In this document: positions 36,564-47,310 of the stretch, in pieces
How the letters are laid out: each line of letters starts with the position of its first letter
Position numbering within the stretch: position 1 is the stretch's first letter
Assembly: GCA_964017235.1 (NCBI GenBank)
Contig: OZ024931.1
Location: 101,016,221 to 101,080,220, forward strand
Reading direction: 5' to 3'
Length of the DNA stretch: 64,000 nucleotides
Source of the DNA: Sabellastarte sp. h YS-2021
Taxonomy: Eukaryota > Annelida > Polychaeta > Sabellida > Sabellidae
Notes under the pieces: model-generated
What the model was told of the DNA's origin: nothing
Database searches by the model: none
Seen by the model: only the letters and a program-made list of their open reading frames with translations
Made by a program: the position numbers and the translations under genes

Positions 36564-37050
36564 CTGTTCAAAAGAAGACATTAAGATCTTATTAAGCACA
36601 ACAAGGTTTCTTTTTAATTCTTATGACAAACTGGTAAGATTAATGACAGTGCTTAAAATTGTTTTAAAGTATTTTACTTTTTCATATTCTGTTACCAGTT
36701 TATAAGGAATAGTTTGGGAGTAACTATCCAATTAACAATCGGCAACAAGTTATTGTGGGGTAAAAAGCTGGAATGAATGAGACATAAGGTGACAAGAACA
36801 AGAGTTTATATGGAGAGGTTAGAGTGGTAGTAGTTAGTCAGAGAGAGAGGAGACAATGAGTTAGGACAGATTGCAAGACAACAAGATATCCTGAACACAC
36901 ATGGTATGACTATAATGACAGTGGACTGAGAAAATTCCACAGCAGTTCACCTCTGTGGGATATTGTAATTTACCATGATATTACATTTAAAAAGGTAAGA
37001 TGAAATCAGGGATGGAATAAGCTTGACATTCCGAGCAGACAAGAGCTTAC

Positions 37051-37391
37051 CTGGACAGGTCGGGTGAGTACATTGGAGAGCAGTCACTACAGTTGGCACT
37101 GTGAGTTTCTTCTAAAGTACGCACCAGAGAGATGGCAGAACTGAGGAGACACTGCTCAGCCATTGAATCAGTGTGACAAATTACTTGGTGTGCTGACTGG
37201 TTCCTGTGTGTTGCAGGGTGTGGTGACTGGTTCCTGTGTCCTATGTGATATGGTGACTGGTTTCTGTATCTTGCCTGGTTGGGTGACTGATCCCTGTAAC
37301 ATGTTTGATGTGGGGACAAGTCTCGCTTTATAGCAGCTTCAGACTGGGTCCTTTCCAAAGGATACAAAATGTTTTTTCTGCTTCTGCTCAT
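37051..37391 (-). CDS. Unidentified 442-aa protein, exon 1
   Basis: Proposed first coding exon: ATG at 37391 (MSRSRKNILYPLE), 113 codons plus two bases, donor TCCAG|GTAAGC. An in-frame TAG upstream, near 37430, means the start must be in this exon unless another exon joins between. Residues of roughly 30-75 form five decapeptide repeats of the type RNQSPHxxxH, giving a row of Ser-Pro sites. A Cys-containing C-terminal part (NCSDCSPMYSPDLS) follows. Disordered, possibly phosphorylated; no domain recognised. A short ATG-TGA upstream frame precedes it. Confidence 0.6.
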
Positions 37392-37399
37392 TTTCAAAA

Positions 37400-38940
37400 T
37401 CACAATTCTTTCTTTCACATGTTGACAAAACTATCCTTTGTCACAGAAGAGTGCGTGTTTAAATAATGTTTTTATTGGATGAGAAACTCATAAAATACAT
37501 CCACCTCAAGAGAATATTTTTTAAAAGATTAACATCGTTATTCATACGAAATATCATATGTTTTCTTGTCAATAGTGTGAATTCCTCTACATGAAAGAGG
37601 TGTGTTCTCAGAACTCTCTTTTATAAGGCAATCACTCCAAGAGACAGGGATTATTGGTGAATGGATTGGTCCAAGGAATCATCAACACGTCTGTTGCTAT
37701 GATCCTCTTAATCAGTAAATAGAACTGAATAATTGAAGAATATGATTGTGTTTAGACTGGTCCTGGTCAGCCAAAACATGGACTCAGTGTATTCTCGTCA
37801 GTTGAAGGACAGCACACTGAGACATTGGGTGAGTGGTATACATGTCTGAATAGTGACAATGTCCTCAGTCCTCACTGCTCAACAAATGCCAAGTAAATGT
37901 AACCAGAAATAAAAAAACTAAAATCTTTTCGTTTTGAAATAACAGAAACCCACTATCTGGGACAATTATTTCCTTCACTTATTAAAATTCATGTGTTTTA
38001 TTGTTCAGTATTTAACCCTTATGTGTAAGGATTAATTATCAGGGACTATCACTTTGACTTGTCAGGGGAGATGCCAGGATCTTTGATTTGATACATCCTG
38101 ATTTGTGAGAAAGTTGTGGTTACATGCAATATTTGTCAGGGAATGGGCTATTGTACATGTTGGTAATGATTCTACTAACATAATGGTACGTCTTGGCATA
38201 CTGGCTTGTACATAAACTACGCCCCTGCTTTTATTCTGATGGTGTGGGCTATCAGTTGCTTTTATACATGTTTTGACTGAAACAAGAGGAAACAGTACAG
38301 TCAACACAAGGTTGACATAGAGTTAGTAAAACATTCCTCCACCTGTTACCAATACATAAGGTGACTGGGGGATCTGGGGTTTATTGGTGGATAATAAAAT
38401 GTTGGTATTGTTGATTGAATGCTAGTTGAAGAATAAATAACATAGTATGCTGCAAACGTGCATAGAATACACTAATAATACCTACTGAGGTCAGGCAGTG
38501 TAAATCGTGTACACAAGAAGAAAACCTTACTTCAGATACAATGAACAATGATATAAAAAGACTGAAACTTGTTTACAACCTTCACTTGTGACAAATATAG
38601 CAGTGGGTTTGTCATATTTGTTACAGAGTGGAGCACATAATGTGATCAACCTCACATTTTTGTGGAGTCTAGGAAGTATTGGCTAGGGGGTTAAAAAATT
38701 ACAAAATCAGGGGCCGTACTCTACAACAATACTCAGATAAGGTGACCTTGGGTCTAAGTAAGGGAAGGTTTTTCACTTAAGTTTTTTCTGAACTTTGTAT
38801 TCACGAAACAAAAGTTAGAAATGTTCATTTTCATCATTTCTTACTAGAAATCTAAGAAATACTTGAAATCTGAGTTATAATTGATCTAAGTATTGTTGTA
38901 CAATAGGATCTTGATCTTGCAAACCTTGAATCCAATTCCT
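37400..38940. other. Region upstream of the minus-strand gene
   Basis: This 1.5-kb stretch would contain the promoter and 5' UTR of the minus-strand gene. No TATA box or CpG-rich block is clear. No other gene supported. Confidence 0.35.
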
Positions 38941-38944
38941 CATT

Positions 38945-41000
38945 GAATCCACTGGAAAGCATCCAGTGGATATCATGGATTTTTCTTTGTTTTGCTGCCG
39001 CCGCAATGTGTAGAGAGATTTCACCGTTACCACTCTAACACAAAAAAAATATTATAGCTAGCCTTCTCAAATTTTCAGAATATCTTCATAACCATAAAAT
39101 CTTGCCTGGGAATATTTTTGGCCTTATTTTGAAAAACAAGATGGCTGCCACGGGTGTTTTTTTAACTTTCAGCAAGGACTTTTGTTGGCCCTCTGGAGCA
39201 AAGGGTATTATAGGTAGAGATCTCAAATTAGCATGATACGTTCCTCAATACAAAATCTTGACTTGGAATATTTTTTGGCCTCATTTTGAAAAACAAGATG
39301 GCCGCCACGGACGTTTCAGTCATGAAAAGTGCTTATATCTCCCTTATTATTGATCCTAGAGGTTTGGTATGTGAAGCCAACCTATAGGAAATCAAGGGAT
39401 TCTTTTGGTGTGGTCATATTTGACCTTGGACCCCTCCTAAAGGTCAAACGAGGACACCCAAACTTAAAAGTGCATATAATGTGCTTATTATTAGTCCTAG
39501 AGGGTTGCAATGTGAAACCAACTTATAGGAAATCATAGGCTGGGAATCTTCTGGTGTGTTCAGATTTGACCTTAGCCCCCTCCTTCAAGGTCAAATGAGG
39601 ATAGCAAAACTTAAAAGTGCTTATAACTCGCTTATTATTGCTCCTAGAGGCTTGCAATGTAAAATCAACTTATAGGAAATCATGGGCTGGGAATCTTCTG
39701 ATGTGTTCAGATTTGACCCTGGGCCCCTCCTTCAAGGTCAAACGAGGATACCCAAACTTAGAAGTGCTTATAACTCGCTTATTGTTGGTCCTAGAGGTTT
39801 GCAATGTCAAACCAACTTACAAGAAATCATGGGCTGGAAATGTTTTGATGTGGTCAGACTTGACCTTGGACCCCTCCTTCAAAGTCAAACGAGGATAGCC
39901 AAACCTAAAAGTGCTTATAACTTGCTTATTATTGGTCCTAAAGGCTTGCACTGTGAAACCAACTTGTAAGAAATCATGGTTTGGCAATCTTCTAGTGTGG
40001 TCAGATTTGACCTTTGATCCCTTCTTCAAGGTCAAACGAGGATACCCAAACCTAAAAGTGCTTATAACTTGCTTAATATTGGTCCTAGAGATTTACAATA
40101 TAAAATAAACTTATAGGAAATCATGGGCTGTGAATCTTTGATGTGATCAGATTTGACCTTGGTGCCCTCTTTCAAGGTCAAATGAAGATAGCCAAACTTA
40201 AAAGTACTTATAGCTCGCTTATTATTGGTCCTAGAGGTTTGCAATGTGAAATCAACTTATAGGAAATCATGGGCTGTGAATCTTTTGATGTAGTCAGATT
40301 TGACCTTGGGCCTCTTATACAAGGTCAAATGAGGATAGCAAAACCTAAAAGTGCTTATAACTCGCTTATTATTTGTCCTAGAGGTTAGCAATGGGAAACC
40401 AACTTAAAGGAAATCATGGGCTGGGAATCTTTTGATGTGGTCAGATTTGACCTTGGGGCCCTTCTTTAAGGTCAAATGAGGAGAGCCAAACTTAAAAGTG
40501 CTTATAACTTGCTTATTATTGATCCTAGGGGTTTGTAATGTGAAACCAACTTATAGGAAATCATGGGCTGGGAATCTTCTGATGTGGTCAGGTTTGACCT
40601 TGAGCCCCTTGTTCAAGGTCATATGAGGAGAGCCAAGCTTAAAAGTGCTTATAACTTACTTATTATTGATCCTAGAGATTTGCAATGTGAAACCAACTTA
40701 TAGGAAATCATAGGCTGGAATCTTTTGATGTTGTTGGATTTGACCTTGGACCTTCCTTCAAGGTCAAACGAGGACATGCATACTTAAAACCAAACTTAAA
40801 ACGAGGATAGCCAAAATTTAAAGTGCTTATAACTCACTTATTTTTAGTCCTAGAGGTTTACAGTGTGAAATCAACCTGTAGGAAATCATGGGCTAAGAAT
40901 CTTTTGATGTGGTCAGATTTCACCTTGGGCTCCTCCTTCAAGATTAAGCGATGGTTGATTGGCTTTGGTGAGTTTTCTTTCTGGTGGATACAATTTGCAT
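38945..41000. mobile_element. 147-bp-repeat element, copy 2 (single orientation)
   Basis: The left end carries the hairpin ATCCACTGGA-AAGCA-TCCAGTGGAT. Next come the GCTGCCGCCGCAATGTGTAG block and two segments of about 155 bp with AACAAGATGGC(T/C)GCCACGG (near 39135 and 39295), as in copy 1. A long array of 147-bp units follows. The right edge, near 40990, shows only CTGGTGGATACAATTTG, half of a terminal hairpin. Compared with copy 1 it has one arm, many more tandem units and no inverted half. Confidence 0.75.
39330..40950. repeat. 147-bp tandem array, about 11 units
   Basis: The anchor TATAGGAAATCAT recurs at 39383, 39524, 39671, 39818, 39965, 40112, 40258, 40405, 40552, 40699 and 40877 (the latter with small changes). 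Seven of ten steps are exactly 147 bp. Each unit contains TTTGACCTTGG…CAAGGTCAAA around a C/T-rich centre. As 147 is divisible by three, frames of 60-95 codons run across units; they are repeat read-through, not genes. Confidence 0.9.
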
Positions 41001-41910
41001 CGGTTTACATGCGCTAGGTCTAGTTTACTTTGGTGTGACAGTTATATCTGTTCAGTTAAACTACCTGCTCACTGGTGGGTAACTTTTTCTTTTCATTATC
41101 TGTCAAATATCAACATATTTTATACACTGTATGCGAGAGATATCATGAAATAACGACTAGTTAAATCAAATAACCATTAATGTATCAAATAATAATTTCA
41201 GTTACATATGGCTAATTTGAATAACCAAAGGCTTTACCGACTCTCAGTAAATGAATATGAACTGCAGTCCCTAACTTCTGTTTCTGTTTCTTTTTCTCCT
41301 TTTTTTATTTGTGGGGGGATAAAATACTAGCAATAGGAGTGGATACACATTAACGAATGATCATAAACTTTTCATATATATGTACGATGTCCTATATACT
41401 GTATCCCATACACTCCAAACATGGATAAACAATTCGAGTGATTTTAACATTACACATGAAGCGGGTAACTCTTATTTTACAAAATATTCAGATTTCATCA
41501 CTTCAGTTAGAAATCAGATTTAAGAAAACTCCCTGTTAAACAAGAATGCCTTTCCCATCTCATTCAGAAAACTTGGGCACAGTGCAGAGAATTCGATTCA
41601 GAAAAAGTGGAACAGTGAAATAAATGTTGAACTGCATTGAACTGTGTGTGAAGAGGATATAATTATGAACTTGTATTGTTATTAATCAGTGCAGTACTTT
41701 CTTATGCACTGCACATCTTGCAGCTTGTTTAGATAGCTATTGAATGTCTTCGCGTCACCACTGCCTGACTATAGCCTGAGGTCACACATCTCAATATTCA
41801 TAGTGAGCAGCATATTCATTTCTCAATGTTTTACTTCTGCACATATCAGTTTGCAGTAAGTAGTTGTGTTTGTACAGTGAGAGGGGATTCACACTGATGG
41901 TTAGTGTAGG

Positions 41911-42268
41911 ATGTTGTCCTGTGGATATAAATGTTTCTACCTTGTGATGTTGGTACTTGGGGTTACGGTTGTATGGCAGTACCTTAGTGTCCGGTTGTTT
42001 GATGGGGTACCTCTGTACAGGTCAGTGGGTGTGTGTGAGGTACATGATTTCTCTTCTGACTTGCTGACAGTGTCTGACAGGATGAGCTGTGTACCGACTC
42101 ATACCGTCCCTTCTATCACAGTGTGTGTATATCCGCCAAGTATGGACGTCTACATCTCCAGTGCCCTCCTCCATACAGGTCACTGGGAACCTCACATTAC
42201 ACGCCAGATAGTGCAGCACATGCTCCACCACCCGCAGGCAGGCTTCCTCGACCTGGGGGCTAACATCG
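41911..42268 (+). CDS. FkbM-family methyltransferase, exon 1
   Basis: Exon 1 of a two-exon gene whose product is 318 residues. The ATG at 41911 opens a signal-anchor: about ten residues, then YLVMLVLGVTVVWQYL, implying a type II membrane protein, probably in the Golgi or ER. The rest is lumenal. The exon ends FLDLGANIG, the start of the SAM-binding loop, with donor G|GTGAGT in phase 1. Family knowledge: FkbM-type enzymes methylate hydroxyls, mostly of sugars or small molecules; the substrate here is unknown. No other ATG upstream in this frame is close. Confidence 0.8.
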
Positions 42269-43118
42269 GTGAGTCATACACTGACCACAAAACCCAATGA
42301 CTGGATTTTTTTTTACAACATACCCCCCTGGCCAGCAAACTGAAATAAATACTGTCTTATATATGATTAGTTACTATTAATTTAAACTGAAAATTGTAGT
42401 GAATTTTATTAGGATCTTTTCCCTTGCATAGTATGTTGTGTTTAGATGTTGTTTATGTAAAAGGTACATCAAAGGTTTGTTGGCCACTATCATATTCTGA
42501 CGGTATTTATATAATTTGGTAACTTTATAACTGCATTCAAATAGAATATTCGTATGTAGGGTGCTATATAATCGAAAAATTACCCGGAGATGATTTCTCT
42601 TCTTAAGAGATAACATTTTAAACATTTGGGCCACCAGGTTTGTAAAGTATATGTTACGTTTATTATATATATCCTAAAATGAAATATTGCTAATTTTTCT
42701 CAGCATGTTTTACGCAATAAAAACCGTCAATAGTTACCTGTTTAATGGTATTAAATAATACATCTGTGGTTAGTAATTTTTTAATTATTTGCAAAACAAT
42801 TGGATATATTTATATATCATTGGAACGTGATTTTATAGTGCTTTTAATTTTTATTGCATAAAAAAATGAAATATTCCAAGGATAAAAATTGTAAGTGTAA
42901 AAAAATATACCACGGTGAACCAGTCTATGTTTCCTGCAAATAGGAACTAGGTATTACTAATTACTAGCTAGAATTGCAAATTTAACAGTAAAATTCTGTG
43001 ACAAATACTTTTCATAAATTTTAGTTAAAAATTAAACAGCTAAATTTTGACACACAAAAATAGTAGTTTTGATCTGTCTGGTAGATATGTGTATATCATT
43101 CAAATAGTGTGTTTACAG
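42269..43118 (+). other. Intron of the FkbM-type gene
   Basis: 850-bp AT-rich intron, GTGAGT...TTTACAG, phase 1. It interrupts the SAM-binding loop between LDLGANIG and VHGLVVAKL. I see no transposon or further exon in it. Confidence 0.8.
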
Positions 43119-43717
43119 GGGTGCATGGGTTGGTGGTAGCCAAGCTTAATAGATCTGTGGTTGCAGTGGAACCCTTCTTGCAGAATGTGAAGAGAATCCA
43201 TAAGTCCGTGGCCCTCAACAAGATCACCTCCTACACACTGGTAAAGAATGCTGTGAGTGACTACCGCGGTGAGGCTTGGCTGGACATAGGCTGGAGGAAC
43301 ATAGGGGGCAGCACCATAGAGAGGGGTTTCTCCAAACTCTACAACAGAAAGCAGAAAGTACACACCATTCACATGGACGACTTACTGGATACCATCACAT
43401 TCACAGATATCATCATCAAAGTGGACATTGAGGGCAGTGAGCCCCATGCCTTTCTAAAGGCCTCAGCCCTATTTCACAAACTCAATGTCATTGCCATCTA
43501 TATGGAATGGGGCCAAATCCGGAAACTGGCTGATTTATCTGCTACAAACATAGAAAATATTAATGCAATGAAGGAGTTATTTATGAAACACAGCTTAGTC
43601 CCACACACATTACAAGATACGTCTGGCACTAATCACCCTCTTAATCTGACTGACTGGCTTCAGTGGCCTCATGACCTGGTCTGGCTGTCAAAAAACAGTC
43701 TTTCTACTTCATCATGA
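43119..43717 (+). CDS. FkbM-family methyltransferase, exon 2
   Basis: Exon 2 reads, from the split Gly, VHGLVVAKLNRSVVAVEPF, the rest of SAM motif I and the acidic end of strand beta-2 (VEPF). Then come NKITSYTLVKNAVSDYRGEA (the NxA(V/L)S motif typical of FkbM) and IIIKVDIEGSEPHAFLKA, the KxDIEGxE signature that defines the family's C-terminal half. The stop is TGA at 43715-43717. The length is usual for the family. It appears intact, and no frame break was seen. Confidence 0.85.
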
Positions 43718-43810
43718 TATGTTCTAAGTGATAATCAAATAACACACGTGGACACAGCATTGTTTGTCGCACTAAATAGCACATACTTTAGATTTTGAAG
43801 TCTTCACACG

Positions 43811-44034
43811 TTTATGGGGTTCAGTGGTGTTGTGATGACCCTCATCCCCCACCTCACAGCTTCTTGGTTCGAATCCTGGCCCTGATCCTATGTGGCAATT
43901 TGACAACTGCTTGTTGATCCTCAGATCAGAACCTTAATCAACTAGTTGGCTTTCCTCAAGCTCCTCAATCAAGTATTATGACTTGACATACGCAATGCGT
44001 TGAAACTCATGTTTAACCTACATAAATAGTAATC
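43811..44034 (+). mobile_element. tRNA-derived SINE, plus
   Basis: A tRNA-like head (GGGGTTCAGTGGTGTTGTGA as A-box region; B box GGTTCGAATCC at 43865-43875) is followed by a body rich in CTT/CAAG. The tail is not clearly A-rich and no target duplication was found. Possibly related to family A, but more diverged. It lies 0.1 kb downstream of the methyltransferase stop. Confidence 0.6.
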
Positions 44035-44323
44035 AGATGTCTTCATACATCTGTAGACTGAACAAACTACAAGCTGGGTGTTACAAGGTAAGTTTGGTAC
44101 TATGATTCTCATTGGTTAAAGTTTCATGGAGGCTAGTTGTGTTGAGAGACACAGGAAAAAAACCCCACAAAAACGGGGACAGGAAACATTACCACAGGAA
44201 AGAAGATAAGCACAGCTTTGGAGAAAGTGGCAAAAGGACGACGGAATTACACTGGAACAAAACATTGATTATAAAGGTTACTGGCCATATCCAATCCTGA
44301 GCAGCTAATCAGGAATTTTTTTT

Positions 44324-47275
44324 ACCTTTTAAGTGTGTTTTTTTTTTTTTTTTTTTTAATTTTTTTATTATACACTAATGACATGGTTATTGACAATTCA
44401 CAGAGACATAACTACATGACACTACAACAAAACATTCACAAAACAAAAACACATAGTGGTATTCATTAAATACACTTCTTAAAAAATATCTAATGCACTT
44501 CAAAAAAAAAAAATAACTTGTAACATCAGTTGTTTTTCAGAGACTCCAACCGTATTTGTATACTATATATTGCTTGCAATAGCTTTAAGATATCCTTTAA
44601 TATCATTATTAACTCCTTCAGCATGATCAGAGTAGTCTGGGAGTTTTAAATATATTTTAGACTTTGATTTAAGCAAAAGCAGATATTCATTAAAAACCAA
44701 TGGTTTTTCATTTGTTTTTGAGATATTGATATACCATTTCCCTAACAAAATTAGAAAGTTTTGAATCATATTAATAGAGCTTAATTTTTTTTCATTTACT
44801 CCATAACCGAAAAGTACTTCACAAACAGTATATTCTCTATCCTTTATATTTAACACTGTGTTCACCCATCTCCGTAATTCCTCCCAAAATTGTTTACTTA
44901 ACCCACACACAAAAAAGTGATGCTCTATTGTATCTGTTAATTCACAAAAATCACATTTTGAAGAATTTTTTACTTTCCATGTATATAGATTTAAATTACA
45001 GTTTGTTAATCTATTTATGATTTTGTACTGGAAAGATTGAAGATACGGTTCTGTTACTATATAGTGAACCATGTGAAATATTTTTCCCCAGGCAGCTACT
45101 TCGAGAAAAGGATATATTTCTATCCATCTTTCCACAGATGATGACACCTGTAACTTATCATTCAAGGTTATCCAGTATAATACTTTATTCTTTAAATTGG
45201 AAATTTCTGTTAATTTACCTCTAACTGGAATGAGTGGGGTTACACTTCTTATAATATTTGGTAAAGGTTTGTTTTTGACTGTATTTTTCCAAGTTCTTGG
45301 TATTGAGTCAATTATCTTGTTATATGACAATATGTCTATGTTTAAATTAGCTTTAGTAGTAAACTCTTCGAAAGACAGAATACAACCATCTTTAGATAAT
45401 ATATCTCCTATTACTAAATTGTGGGTGTCAATTTCCTGTATTCTAAGTTCGACGGATTGTAAAGGTTTATCTCCACAACATATAAGTTTATTATTAAAAA
45501 TAAATTCATTAATGATTTCCTCACATGATTTTGGAGGAATCCCATGAAATTGTACCCAACAATCAAAAACCTGTCTGTGAAAAGGGGTGAGACACTTAAA
45601 ACTTTGTGTTGGTGGTAACTTATTTCTCAGTTTGCCTTTAGCTATATTTAATAAAAACCAGGTTAAACATTGCCATTTACCCTGTGGTTCTATGAATAAT
45701 TGTTTTATCCATTTTATTTTAGATACTACATTGATTGCAAAAATATCAGGCATTTTGAGCCCACCCATTGTGTAAGTAGCAGTTATTGTATTTCTTTTTA
45801 TTTTTGCTGGTTTATTTTCCCATAAGAATTTAAATAATAATCTATCTATTTTTTCCAATATATTCATTGGACAAAAGCATACCGACAAGAGATAATTTAT
45901 CTGAGGCAAAACAAGTGATTTCAATATCAAAATTTTACCTTTAAGTGACATTTTTCTGCATTTCCAGATATTAATTATGGTTTCCATTGAGCTTAGCTTA
46001 TTTTCAAAATTTAATGATATTGATTCATTTAAGTTATATGAAAACCATACACCCAATGTTTTGAAACTGTTCTTATTAACAGTTAATTTACTAATTATTT
46101 TTGGCAGATAAATATTCTGAAACCTACTTGATCCAACGGGAATTATTTCACTTTTTTCCAAGTTAATTTTTAATCCCGAGCAATTGTAAAAGTTTTTTAG
46201 ACATGTAATTAAATGGACAACAGACTCAATATCTCTTACAAATATAGTTGTGTCATCTGCTAGTTGACAAATCTTATATTCTTTGTTTTCTATATTTATT
46301 CCATTTATTAATTTTTTATTTCTTATTACTACTGCCATCACCTCTACCACCAGTAAGAACAAAAGTGCTGAAATTGGACACCCCTGCCGTATTCCTCTAT
46401 TTAGTTTGAAGTATTGAGAGAAGTATCCATTATTACTTACACATGATTCTATACTATTGTATACTATCTCAATCCATTTTATAAAATTTGGTCCAAAATT
46501 GAAAGCTTTTAGCGTTTTAAAAAGGAAAGACCATTCTACACTATCAAATGCCTTTTCAAAATCTAATAAAATAATATAGCCCTGTGTTTGCTTCAAATTT
46601 GTATATGACATAATGTCATCTATAATTCTAACATTTTCTCCTATATATCTGTTTTTAAGATAACCTACTTGATCAGAATTGATCAATTTAGGTAGGACAA
46701 ACTGAAGCCTATTAGCTAATGCCTTTGTCAGAATTTTATAATCAGTATTAAGAATGGACACTGGTCTCCAATTTTTCAAATATCTCAAATCTTTGTTTGG
46801 TTTCGGTATAAGGTTGAGGATTCCTCTCCTTTGATCACTAGTTAAAAGTCTGTTTTGAAAAGAATACTTGTAACTGTCAAACAACAACATTTTTATATCT
46901 GGCCAGAAAAACTTATAAAAATTTGCTGTAAAGCCATCATTTCCAGGAGATTTATCATTTTTCAAATTTTTCAAGGCTTTAGCAATTTCATGTAATTTTA
47001 AAGGAGTTTCACACATTTCTTTTTCAATATCACTCAAAAGAGGTATATTTTCATCCTTCAAAAAAACTTCAATGTTTTGTTCTTCTTCAGCAACTTTGGA
47101 AGAGTATAAATTATAATAGTACCTTTTTTCTTCTTCCAAAATATCTTCAGGATTAGTTAATTCAGAATTGTTACTACATATTAATTTTTTTATATACTTT
47201 GAATTATAGTTTCTTTTTTCTAGATTCAGGAAATATTTAGTATTCTTTTCTCCCATTTCACCTTTTAAGTGTGTT
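44324..47275 (-). mobile_element. L1/Tx1-like LINE, 5' truncated, intact frame
   Basis: Flanked by 16-bp identical repeats ACCTTTTAAGTGTGTT (44324-44339 and 47260-47275). The 3' end is a poly(A) tail (T run 44338-44357), then about 200 bp of 3' UTR. The 5' end lies at 47259, just inside ORF2, between the endonuclease and RT domains, so the copy lacks ORF1 and the endonuclease. Perfect duplication and an unbroken 898-codon frame point to a young insertion. Confidence 0.92.
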
Positions 47276-47310
47276 GATAAAAATGAATAATTGGACAAAA
47301 TTGTCATCAT
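44563..47310 (-). CDS. LINE ORF2 fragment: reverse transcriptase + C-terminal domain
   Basis: The 915-codon frame is open. The first 17 residues, including the ATG (47310), come from host flanking DNA and the target duplication; element sequence starts at about residue 18. RT motifs: KSPGNDGFTANFYKFF (120-135), NWRPVSILNTDYKILTKALA (180-199), LLDFEKAFDSV (248-258, catalytic Asp 250), GIRQGCPISALLF (306-318), QLADDTT (349-355, Asp 352/353). Residues 786-802 hold the C-terminal zinc-knuckle-like CDFC...HHFFVC. No endonuclease domain precedes. Whether it is ever expressed is unknown; the host ATG makes a fused frame possible. Confidence 0.9.
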   Translation of the reverse strand: MMTILSNYSFLSTHLKGEMGEKNTKYFLNLEKRNYNSKYIKKLICSNNSELTNPEDILEEEKRYYYNLYSSKVAEEEQNIEVFLKDENIPLLSDIEKEMCETPLKLHEIAKALKNLKNDKSPGNDGFTANFYKFFWPDIKMLLFDSYKYSFQNRLLTSDQRRGILNLIPKPNKDLRYLKNWRPVSILNTDYKILTKALANRLQFVLPKLINSDQVGYLKNRYIGENVRIIDDIMSYTNLKQTQGYIILLDFEKAFDSVEWSFLFKTLKAFNFGPNFIKWIEIVYNSIESCVSNNGYFSQYFKLNRGIRQGCPISALLFLLVVEVMAVVIRNKKLINGINIENKEYKICQLADDTTIFVRDIESVVHLITCLKNFYNCSGLKINLEKSEIIPVGSSRFQNIYLPKIISKLTVNKNSFKTLGVWFSYNLNESISLNFENKLSSMETIINIWKCRKMSLKGKILILKSLVLPQINYLLSVCFCPMNILEKIDRLLFKFLWENKPAKIKRNTITATYTMGGLKMPDIFAINVVSKIKWIKQLFIEPQGKWQCLTWFLLNIAKGKLRNKLPPTQSFKCLTPFHRQVFDCWVQFHGIPPKSCEEIINEFIFNNKLICCGDKPLQSVELRIQEIDTHNLVIGDILSKDGCILSFEEFTTKANLNIDILSYNKIIDSIPRTWKNTVKNKPLPNIIRSVTPLIPVRGKLTEISNLKNKVLYWITLNDKLQVSSSVERWIEIYPFLEVAAWGKIFHMVHYIVTEPYLQSFQYKIINRLTNCNLNLYTWKVKNSSKCDFCELTDTIEHHFFVCGLSKQFWEELRRWVNTVLNIKDREYTVCEVLFGYGVNEKKLSSINMIQNFLILLGKWYINISKTNEKPLVFNEYLLLLKSKSKIYLKLPDYSDHAEGVNNDIKGYLKAIASNI

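Noticed and set aside
39617..39969. Open frames of about 93-95 codons with a repeated peptide in the 147-bp array
   Set aside because: The unit length is a multiple of three, so any stop-free frame runs through many units. The peptide mirrors the DNA repeat and has overlapping frames on both strands.
34345..40990. A CRISPR-like or other spaced-repeat array
   Set aside because: The 147-bp units are contiguous tandem repeats without unique spacers, and the context is animal DNA.
45197..45775. Plus-strand frames of 116 and 62 codons inside the LINE
   Set aside because: Antisense shadows of the unbroken minus-strand reverse-transcriptase frame.
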